A DNA stretch of 23,584 bases, from positions 1 through 23,584 of the forward strand of contig NZ_JAVKPH010000045.1 of assembly GCF_031432425.1 (NCBI RefSeq), in the 5' to 3' direction. The notes under the pieces were generated by a model that did not search any database, was not told where the DNA came from, and saw nothing but the letters and a program-made list of their open reading frames with translations. Position numbers and translations under genes: made by a program. The DNA is from Ruixingdingia sedimenti (GTDB taxonomy: Bacteria; Pseudomonadota; Alphaproteobacteria; Rhodobacterales; Rhodobacteraceae). Every line of letters starts with the position of its first letter. The first letter of the stretch is position 1. Positions 6,904 through 13,143 of this stretch are shown piece by piece.

Positions 6904-8307
6904 ATGATGGCAATGCGGAGAAAGACCAGCTTCACGACCGCGCAAAGGTGGCGGTCAAAGTTGCAGTCCTTGCATGGAGAGATGTTTTGGCTCTACCAGT
7001 ACGCGTTACGCCCCCTGATCGTTCCCAACCCCGAAAAAACACAGATCTACATCATGAGCGCTGATCTAAAGAACACAATCCTCGAGAAGGTATTTTCCAA
7101 TTACTTGGAGTCAGGTGACTTCAATGGGCTGGGCGTGTTCTCGATGACAAGCTCTGCTGATATTGCAGCAATAAGGGAGCTGATCGCCGAGGGCGGTCTG
7201 GATTTGGTGCGCGGCGACGCACATCCGAATCCGCATATTAAGGCTTTCCCTGCGGACTCAGTCCAGATCCAACTCGAAAAGATCGATGCACTCGGACTTG
7301 AGGGTTGCCTATACCCCACCCCGCAGCTGCTGAAGGAGCGGAACGCGGGAGCCAACGAAACCGCCCCATATACGCGGGCTCTGAAAGAAGGCGCGCCTCA
7401 ACTCAGCTACCGCGCCTTCGATCTCCGCGCTCTTGAATGGTATCGCAATGACCCGCGGTTTGACTTTGACGTCGATGATATTCACGGCCGCATTCTGCAG
7501 AAAAAGGGGACTCAAGTAGCGGAACGTGCAGTAGTACTTGATGGTCTGGAATTCTTTGAGTTTGGCTTTGCCTATGATGATGAAATGCATCGAGCATTGG
7601 CTGCCTTCATCCGTTACTTGCATGACCTGCCAGAAGCACAGCAGATCGAGATGCAAAAACATGAGTTAACGGGTTCGTATAAGTTGCATCCAGACTTTTA
7701 CCGCACTCAGATCATCGGAGACTTCCCCGAACGGATGTCCATTTATGATGCCTTCCTGCAGGAGAAGGTTGAGATAAATCGGATGTGTGAGCTTATGGGC
7801 AAGCCCAAGCTGTTCCGTACCGAGTATCGCGATTTAAAGCGCCCGCGTGGGTTTGGCATCTTGATAAGGCCAACCAAGAAAGAATTCCGAGATTTTGCCC
7901 TGCTACTTGATCAGCTTTTGAGCGATGACTTGAACCGAGAGTTTTTCAGGGGGGATTTGGAGCTGAATCGCAACCTGACCGACGAGGATGGAAACAGAGT
8001 CACGCAGCCGAAAGGCACGATCCAACTCCTCGAGGAATGGATTGGAGCGAAGTTCAGACCAGCTGAGCCAGCCGAAATGTCGCAACTCTTTGGTAATTTC
8101 CGAGCGGTACGCAAAGTTCGCCAGAAGCCGGCACACATTGTAGAGGATAACGAGTTCGACCAAAAATATGTCGCCGAGCAGCGCGAGTTGATCAGTCAAG
8201 CTTTTGATGCGGTCCGTACCTTGCGAATGGTGCTGGAGAACCATCCCGCAACGCGCGAACATGAAGTGCCTGGCTATTTGCGAGAGGCAAAGGTGTGGAC
8301 AATGTAG
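6904..8307 (+). CDS. Unknown cargo protein with C-terminal HEPN-like R-x4-H motif
   Basis: A protein of 467 aa from the ATG at 6904. No name comes to mind for the family. Most of it is mixed helical and charged sequence with no visible transmembrane segment. The C-terminal 90 residues look like a helical bundle with R406-QKPA-H411 (VRQKPAH) followed by a long helix (QRELISQAFDAVRTLRMVLENHP). R-x4-6-H is the active-site motif of HEPN RNases, common in abortive-infection and toxin proteins, so a defence or toxin role is possible but inferred from one motif. The gene is clearly more AT-rich by eye than both flanks, which suggests separate acquisition. Start choice is uncertain: a TTG at 6814 falls in the repeat array and is unlikely, and ATGs at 6907, 6913 and 6982 are alternatives. 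No good Shine-Dalgarno is seen. It stands alone, divergent from the sigma gene. Confidence 0.7.
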   Translation: MMAMRRKTSFTTAQRWRSKLQSLHGEMFWLYQYALRPLIVPNPEKTQIYIMSADLKNTILEKVFSNYLESGDFNGLGVFSMTSSADIAAIRELIAEGGLDLVRGDAHPNPHIKAFPADSVQIQLEKIDALGLEGCLYPTPQLLKERNAGANETAPYTRALKEGAPQLSYRAFDLRALEWYRNDPRFDFDVDDIHGRILQKKGTQVAERAVVLDGLEFFEFGFAYDDEMHRALAAFIRYLHDLPEAQQIEMQKHELTGSYKLHPDFYRTQIIGDFPERMSIYDAFLQEKVEINRMCELMGKPKLFRTEYRDLKRPRGFGILIRPTKKEFRDFALLLDQLLSDDLNREFFRGDLELNRNLTDEDGNRVTQPKGTIQLLEEWIGAKFRPAEPAEMSQLFGNFRAVRKVRQKPAHIVEDNEFDQKYVAEQRELISQAFDAVRTLRMVLENHPATREHEVPGYLREAKVWTM

Positions 8308-8414
8308 CAGCAGCGGCTTCTGCATTCCTTGCGCTCGCGTTTGGCGGATGCAACTTCTGCTACTCAGCATAGGCGACTTTGTCCGTCCAGCAGGGTACAA
8401 CCGTGGGCGCCGGT

Positions 8415-9365
8415 TCAGCCGTCAACCACGATATCCGCAGCGACGACGCCAAGCCGGTAGCCCCGGTTGCGCACTGTCATGATCAGTGCCTTGCTCTCGG
8501 TGTCGGTGAACCCAGCAGCCTTGAACGCGTCGCGCAGCTCGCGGATCAGATCCTTGGCCTCGCGCGCAGTCGTGGCTTCGACATGGGATCCGGAGGCGAC
8601 CTGGTCGCGCGACTGCGCCTTCTCGAGCAGGCGCTCGAACACGGGGAAAATCTGACGCGACAGAATGACGGAGCGACCGTCCCATTGAACCTCGGCCGTT
8701 GCCCTTCGCACACGAAGCACGGGCGTCAGCGGAATTGGCGCCAGAGACGCGACATCGATTGCGACGCCGAGGCCATCCGAGGCAGGCATCAGCACCCCGA
8801 GCGTTTCGATCACGTGGAAGCCCGCATCATGATGTCGCCGCGCCGCTTCCGCTGGCAACTGCGGTGCGAGGATCGTGATGTCCGAGCCCTGCGCAGCCTG
8901 GCGCAACGATGCGATGATGCCGTCGCCGGTCAGGGCTGCCGGCTCCAACACAAGAAACACCGCCCGACCCGATGGCGTGTCGCCCAGCCGCCAGACCTTT
9001 TCCGCGGCGAGCTTCGGGGTCGCGCTGAACCCTGCCGCCGCGCCGATTACGGATGCCAATGCCGCAGCACCGATGCGGAATTCGCGCAAATCGTCCTCGG
9101 TGAGATCGACGTCGTGTCGGCGGTCGAGCGGACATTCAGCACGATATCCATCGCCCGCTCTCCGGATCGGACGACAGGGGAGTCCGCATTCGCAGGCGTC
9201 GCAGACATCCCAATCGGAGAGCGGTGCCTGTTCGACGAGGACACGTTTCGCCATCAGCCGGTCAAAGCCCGGACCGAAGAACGGCGCGGCAAGCTCGCCG
9301 GGCAGGATTGCGTCGTCGCCAGCCTCACTCAGCCGCGTCAACAACCTCAAAATCGTCTCGGTCAT
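8415..9365 (-). CDS. Unknown protein with Cys cluster and C-terminal OmpR-like winged helix
   Basis: A 316-aa protein. An N-terminal helical part is followed by cysteines 55, 58, 60, 64 and 78 (VCDACECGLPC then AECP), a likely zinc-binding knot. The middle (about 90-215) has alternating strands and helices (AVFLVLEP, DITILAPQ, GFHVIETLGVLMP). The last 100 residues resemble an OmpR/PhoB-type winged helix: VQWDGRSVILS, then FERLLEKAQS, REAKDLIRELRDAF, and the wing MTVRNRGYRLGV, which matches the family's usual T-x-R-G-x-GYRL ending. DNA binding is therefore likely. I do not recognise the whole protein. Its start overlaps the upstream 413-aa gene by 41 nt, so the two form an operon that appears to be controlled by the LexA-type site upstream of the first gene. 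Confidence 0.72.
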   Translation of the reverse strand: MTETILRLLTRLSEAGDDAILPGELAAPFFGPGFDRLMAKRVLVEQAPLSDWDVCDACECGLPCRPIRRAGDGYRAECPLDRRHDVDLTEDDLREFRIGAAALASVIGAAAGFSATPKLAAEKVWRLGDTPSGRAVFLVLEPAALTGDGIIASLRQAAQGSDITILAPQLPAEAARRHHDAGFHVIETLGVLMPASDGLGVAIDVASLAPIPLTPVLRVRRATAEVQWDGRSVILSRQIFPVFERLLEKAQSRDQVASGSHVEATTAREAKDLIRELRDAFKAAGFTDTESKALIMTVRNRGYRLGVVAADIVVDG

Positions 9366-10566
9366 TCATCAGCCCGTTCCGTTCGATCAGTTTCATCACC
9401 CGCGCCTCATGCTGGGTGCGGCGGAACTGCACGACACCCGGTGGCCGCAACTTGACCGTGACCTGCGGCTGGCGCTTGCCGTCGCCCTTGAACAGGATCC
9501 GGAACACGAGCTCGCCCAGCCGCCAGGCGCCGCCGAACGACACCGGTGTGCTGCCGAAATGCTGGAGCGCATCACCGCCGAGGTCCCGCGAGCGCAGCGT
9601 GCGCACCACCCGGGGATACCCCTTCTTGCCGGGCGCCATCAGGTCGGCCGCCGCCTCGATGATCAGCACCTTGTCGATCAGTGGATCGTAGGCGGCATCG
9701 AAGGCGAAGCCCGGTCCGGCCAGTTCGACCGGGCGCAGGGTATAGAGGTCCTGCGCATCGTCGCCGTCGAAGAAGCCGGACCTGTCGAGAATGATCGAGG
9801 CGAAGAGTTCCGCGATCTCGGGCTGATGCGCCTTCCGGATGCGGGCCAGCCGCAACATGCCGGTGTTCTCGGAGTATCGCAGCACGGCGTGAGAAATCTG
9901 GCGCACGCTGATGACCCGTTCGACCTGGCCCTCGACGACCGGCATGGTCGAGACCATGGAGCCGTGGCTGACCACGAGGTTGATCTCGTCATCGTCGTCG
10001 TAGTCGCCGACCCGGCAGTAGTCCCCGAGAAACGCGTCACGGAAGCGCGCGGCAACGGCCGTCCGGAACGCCTCGACCTTCTCCGCCGTCAGATCGATCG
10101 CGACGCCACGTTCCCGCCCGGCATATTCATGCAGGCGGTCGGCGGTGAGCATCGCCATGTGGTCGGCGGCCGCGTCAAACAGATCGGGATGCTCCAGAAA
10201 CACCCGGACGGCGATGTGCTTGGGATCATGCGCCTTGTTCGGCGCGTCCTCGTCGCCGGTCTTCATGTCGGGGAACAGATCGACGCCCTGACGGGCAGCC
10301 TGCGCCTGGATGATCTCGAGGCCGCGGGCATCGCCCAGTTCCGCGATGCGGTGCAGATCGCCGCGCAGCCCCTCGGGGTAGCTGTCCTCGGCGCCGGTCA
10401 GCAGTTTCTCCAGCGCCTCGCGCGCGACATCCTCCTCCTGGTCCAGCAGGTCGACGGAGAAGCCCTTGTACTTGCCCTCGTGCCGCGCCAGCAGCGGCTT
10501 CATCAGAGCGAGATCGATGGTCTTGATGAACCGGGGGTTCACGAACTTCTTCAAATTGCCGGCCAC
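9325..10566 (-). CDS. Unknown 413-aa protein, first gene of LexA-boxed pair
   Basis: A 413-aa soluble-looking protein that I cannot assign. It begins MAGNLKKFVNPRFIKTIDL and has a helical N-terminal third. An acidic stretch in the middle (GDYDDDDEINLVVS) is followed by beta-rich sequence (QVERVISVRQISHAVLRYSENTGMLRLARI) and another mixed region ending DDFEVVDAAE. No P-loop, nuclease triad or membrane helix is visible. The GTG at 10566 is chosen over a TTG at 10593 because GGAAAGGGG lies 7 nt upstream of the GTG, whereas the TTG lies inside the leader. It overlaps the winged-helix gene by 41 nt and is divergent from the recombinase operon. The promoter region carries a GTTC-N7-GTTC box, so damage-inducible expression is predicted. 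Confidence 0.7.
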   Translation of the reverse strand: MAGNLKKFVNPRFIKTIDLALMKPLLARHEGKYKGFSVDLLDQEEDVAREALEKLLTGAEDSYPEGLRGDLHRIAELGDARGLEIIQAQAARQGVDLFPDMKTGDEDAPNKAHDPKHIAVRVFLEHPDLFDAAADHMAMLTADRLHEYAGRERGVAIDLTAEKVEAFRTAVAARFRDAFLGDYCRVGDYDDDDEINLVVSHGSMVSTMPVVEGQVERVISVRQISHAVLRYSENTGMLRLARIRKAHQPEIAELFASIILDRSGFFDGDDAQDLYTLRPVELAGPGFAFDAAYDPLIDKVLIIEAAADLMAPGKKGYPRVVRTLRSRDLGGDALQHFGSTPVSFGGAWRLGELVFRILFKGDGKRQPQVTVKLRPPGVVQFRRTQHEARVMKLIERNGLMNDRDDFEVVDAAE

Positions 10567-10594
10567 GACGAATCCCCTTTCCTGCAAAACCAAT

Positions 10595-10609
10595 GTTCTT
10601 GCTACGTTC
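10595..10609. promoter_or_regulatory. LexA-type SOS box GTTC-N7-GTTC
   Basis: The plus strand reads GTTCTTGCTACGTTC, a perfect match to the direct-repeat LexA operator of Alphaproteobacteria (GTTC-N7-GTTC). It lies 29 bp upstream of the GTG of the 413-aa gene, overlapping the predicted -10. It is also about 95 bp upstream of the 67-aa gene on the other strand, so it could affect both directions. Eight fixed positions can match by chance in a genome, but the location in a divergent promoter region favours function. Confidence 0.65.
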
Positions 10610-10627
10610 TTTCTGGCGATTCTTCAA
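10599..10627 (-). promoter_or_regulatory. Predicted promoter of the unknown gene pair
   Basis: Read on the minus strand, TTGAAG (10622-10627) is followed after 17 nt by TAGCAA (10599-10604). The -35 is close to the consensus and the -10 is only moderate, but the spacing is ideal and the -10 lies inside the LexA-type box, the arrangement expected for repression. The gap 10567-10703 holds no gene. I see no convincing plus-strand promoter in it for the recombinase operon, though one must lie nearby. Confidence 0.45.
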
Positions 10628-10703
10628 CCTCCGCGGGATCGGCTGGGACAGTTTCCGACATCGACGAGTAGAGGCCAGAGGAGACGACCACTCCGAGGCC
10701 CGC

Positions 10704-10907
10704 ATGAAACGTCCCAATCCGCTCCCGCCCGACCAGATGACGCCCGCAGTGCGCCGTGACGAGCTGTGCGGTCTGCTGGCGCTTGGGCTGGTTCGATTGC
10801 GCATGCGGGATGGGGGCGAAGTAACTGACGATGCTGGAGAACGTTGCCTACACTATCCGCCCGACCAATGCCGTCATGCAACTCCAACTCACCGGAGAAA
10901 TGCATGA
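10704..10907 (+). CDS. Small protein (67 aa) heading the recombinase cassette
   Basis: A 67-aa ORF starting MKRPNPLPPDQMTPAVRRDELCGLLALGLVRLR. Its start has GAGG 5 nt upstream and its stop overlaps the next ATG as ATGA, so it is very likely real and coupled to the DUF2924 gene. The N-terminal half is a predicted amphipathic helix and the C-terminal half is polar and low in structure. Small proteins of this type often precede DUF2924 and large serine recombinases in alphaproteobacterial elements as far as I recall; no function is known to me. The larger frame that contains it starts at 10593 inside the opposite promoter and is not believable as the start. Confidence 0.7.
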   Translation: MKRPNPLPPDQMTPAVRRDELCGLLALGLVRLRMRDGGEVTDDAGERCLHYPPDQCRHATPTHRRNA

Positions 10908-11359
10908 ACAAGCCCGATCCCATCCCCGCGCGCCTGGCCGCGCTCAAGACCACGCCGACGCCCGACCTGAAGAAACAGTGGCGCGACCTGTTCGACAGTG
11001 AGCCGCCGCCGTTCAACCGCCGCTACCTCGAGTCCCGCCTGGCATACCGCATCCAAGAACTCGCCTATGGCGGGCTGAAGCCCGAAACGATACGGCGTCT
11101 GGAACGGCTGGGCGAGGAACTGGACGGCGGCGACCGATCCAAGCGCAGTGTCCGCCTCGACCGTGACCGCCCGATCACTGGCACGCGCCTCCTGCGCGAG
11201 TGGCAGGGTGTCGAATACATCGTCACCGTCAACGCCGACGGCTTCGAGTGGCAGGGGCGGCCCTACAAGTCGCTCTCCGCGATTGCGCGCGCCATCACCG
11301 GCACGCGGTGGAACGGCTGGGTGTTCTTCGGACTCAGGAACCACCGGGGGCGGACATGA
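10904..11359 (+). CDS. DUF2924 family protein
   Basis: A 151-aa protein matching the DUF2924 pattern: an N-terminal helical part (LAALKTTPTPDLKKQWRDLF, then NRRYLESRLAYRIQELAYGG) and a C-terminal beta part (GTRLLREWQGVEYIVTV, GFEWQGRPYKSLSAIARAITGTRWNG, VFFGL). DUF2924 genes lie almost always next to a large serine recombinase in Alphaproteobacteria, so a role as DNA-binding or recombination accessory protein is plausible but not proven. The ATG at 10904 has GGAG 6 nt upstream and overlaps the stop of the 67-aa gene. Its own stop overlaps the recombinase start (ATGA). Confidence 0.85.
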   Translation: MNKPDPIPARLAALKTTPTPDLKKQWRDLFDSEPPPFNRRYLESRLAYRIQELAYGGLKPETIRRLERLGEELDGGDRSKRSVRLDRDRPITGTRLLREWQGVEYIVTVNADGFEWQGRPYKSLSAIARAITGTRWNGWVFFGLRNHRGRT

Positions 11360-12681
11360 CGAAACCGCCCGAAAAATTGAAGGTCGTCCGCAAGCTGCGG
11401 TGTGCCGTCTACACCCGCAAATCCTCCGAGGAAGGGCTGGAGCAGGAGTTCAACTCGCTCCACGCGCAGCGCGAGGCCTGCGAGGCCTACATCGCCAGCC
11501 AGCGATCCGAGGGCTGGGTGCTGGTCCGCGATCAGTATGACGACGGCGGCATTTCGGGCGGGACGCTGGAACGGCCCGGCCTGAAGCGGCTGCTGGAGGA
11601 CGTCGAGGACGGGCTGGTCGACGTGGTGGTCGTCTACAAGATCGACCGCCTCAGCCGGTCGCTGGCGGATTTCGCCAAGCTGGTCGAGGTGTTCGACCGG
11701 AACGGCGTGACCTTCGTTTCCGTGACCCAGTCGTTCAACACGACCACGTCCATGGGGCGGCTGACGTTGAACATTCTGCTGTCCTTCGCCCAGTTCGAGC
11801 GCGAGGTGACGGCCGAGCGCATCCGAGACAAGGTCGCGGCGAGTCGCAAGAAGGGCATGTGGATGGGCGGGGTGCCGCCCTACGGCTATCGCGTCGACAA
11901 CCGGAAGCTGGTGGTCGACGAGGAGTACGCCCCGCATGTCCGCTGGATCTTCTCCCACTTCCTCGAGATCGGGTCCTGCACCGAACTGGCGCGGGAGGTC
12001 GGCACGCGCGGCATCCGCACGCCGCGCGGCAACCGGATCGACAAGAAATACATCTACCGGATGCTCAGCAACCGCGCCTACATCGGCGAGGCGGTCCACA
12101 AGGGCGACAGTTACCCCGGCGAGCACGACGCCATCATCGACCGCAAAATGTGGGACCGCGTCCACGCCATCCTGCAGGAGAGCCCGCGCAAGCGTGCCGC
12201 GCGCACCCGCGCTGAAACGCCCGCACTGCTGAAGGGGCTGCTGTTCGGCCCGGATGGCGCGGCCTTCTCGCCGACGCATACGCGCAAGGGCGGGCGGTTG
12301 TACCGCTACTATGTCAGCCAGACAGTGCTGAAGCATGGCGCTGGATCCTGCCCCATCGGCCGCGTGCCAGCGGGGGAGATCGAGGCCGCGGTCATTGACC
12401 AGCTGCGCGCCGTGTTCCGCCAGCCCGAGATCGTGGCCGGGACGTGGAAGGCGGCGAGCGACCACGCCGACGGCATCACCGAAGCCGACGCCCGCGCCGC
12501 GCTGCAGCAGATCGACCCGCTGTGGGACGAACTCTTCCCCGCCGAGCAGGCGCGTATCGTGGCGCTGCTGGTCGAGCGCGTCGAAATCGGCACCCGCGGG
12601 CTCAACGTCCGGCTCCGGATGGACGGCCTCGGAGGGCTCGCGCGCGAGATGCTGTCTGGCCGTATCGGAGAAGCGGCATGA
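11356..12681 (+). CDS. Large serine site-specific recombinase
   Basis: A 441-aa recombinase of the serine resolvase/invertase superfamily that would integrate or excise the element. The resolvase domain (about 13-160) shows YTRKSS with catalytic Ser at about 23, KIDRLSRS, and AQFEREVTAERI. The recombinase DNA-binding domain follows (about 170-280: KGMWMGGVPPYGYR, ELAREVGTRGIRTPRG, IYRMLSNRAYIGEAV). The zinc-ribbon region (LLFGPDGAAFSPTH...YRYYVS) lacks the usual first Cys pair, which seems typical of this DUF2924-linked subgroup. A C-terminal helical part follows. I chose the ATG at 11356, although the frame is open further upstream, because it overlaps the DUF2924 stop and puts the Ser at the normal distance. 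No att site could be identified. Confidence 0.93.
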   Translation: MTKPPEKLKVVRKLRCAVYTRKSSEEGLEQEFNSLHAQREACEAYIASQRSEGWVLVRDQYDDGGISGGTLERPGLKRLLEDVEDGLVDVVVVYKIDRLSRSLADFAKLVEVFDRNGVTFVSVTQSFNTTTSMGRLTLNILLSFAQFEREVTAERIRDKVAASRKKGMWMGGVPPYGYRVDNRKLVVDEEYAPHVRWIFSHFLEIGSCTELAREVGTRGIRTPRGNRIDKKYIYRMLSNRAYIGEAVHKGDSYPGEHDAIIDRKMWDRVHAILQESPRKRAARTRAETPALLKGLLFGPDGAAFSPTHTRKGGRLYRYYVSQTVLKHGAGSCPIGRVPAGEIEAAVIDQLRAVFRQPEIVAGTWKAASDHADGITEADARAALQQIDPLWDELFPAEQARIVALLVERVEIGTRGLNVRLRMDGLGGLAREMLSGRIGEAA

Positions 12682-13070
12682 CCCGCGCTACCGCGATCCC
12701 CGAGACGATGACAATCCACGTGCCATTCCGCGTCGTGAAGCGCGGCGGGCGGAAGGAGATGCACCTCCCCGATGGGGCCGCAACCCAGCGCCGCCCCGAC
12801 AATGCCCTCGTCAAGGCGCTGGCCCGCGCCTTCCGCTGGAAGCGCATGCTGGAGTCGGGAGAGTTCGCGTCGATCTCCGAACTGGCCGCGAGGGAAGGCA
12901 TTGCCTTCACCTACATGGCGCGGCTGATGCGGTTGTCGCTCCTTTCCCCGGAACTCGTCGATGCCGTGATGGACGGCCGCCAGCCCGCGCATATTACGCT
13001 CGCCAATTTGATGGACCCGTTCCCGGCCGACTGGAAAGAGCAGCACGCGCTCTGGTCCGACGTTAACTGA
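12678..13070 (+). CDS. Small HTH protein, ParB/KorB-like helix-turn-helix
   Basis: A 130-aa protein whose start overlaps the recombinase stop (ATGA). The first 45 residues contain IHVPFRVVKRGGRKEMHLPDG. The rest holds an HTH of the ParB/KorB sort (ISELAAREGIAFTYMARLMRLSLLSPELVDAVMDGRQP) and ends PFPADWKEQHALW. Such proteins commonly follow this type of recombinase. It may act as a directionality factor, regulator or DNA-binding accessory, but nothing in the sequence decides among these. HTH assignment is reasonably secure; the role is inference from position. It is the last gene of the four-gene recombinase cassette and is 73 nt before the methyltransferase gene. Confidence 0.72.
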   Translation: MTRATAIPETMTIHVPFRVVKRGGRKEMHLPDGAATQRRPDNALVKALARAFRWKRMLESGEFASISELAAREGIAFTYMARLMRLSLLSPELVDAVMDGRQPAHITLANLMDPFPADWKEQHALWSDVN

Positions 13071-13143
13071 TTCCCGCGTGCAAAATGGCAACCGGCGCGA
13101 TAGGTAATTTAAAACAAGACCTTTTCGTGAGTTTCTGCGCCGC

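Noticed and set aside
11263..12465. Long minus-strand open frame opposite the recombinase
   Set aside because: The plus strand has all serine recombinase motifs; the antisense product has no recognisable domain.
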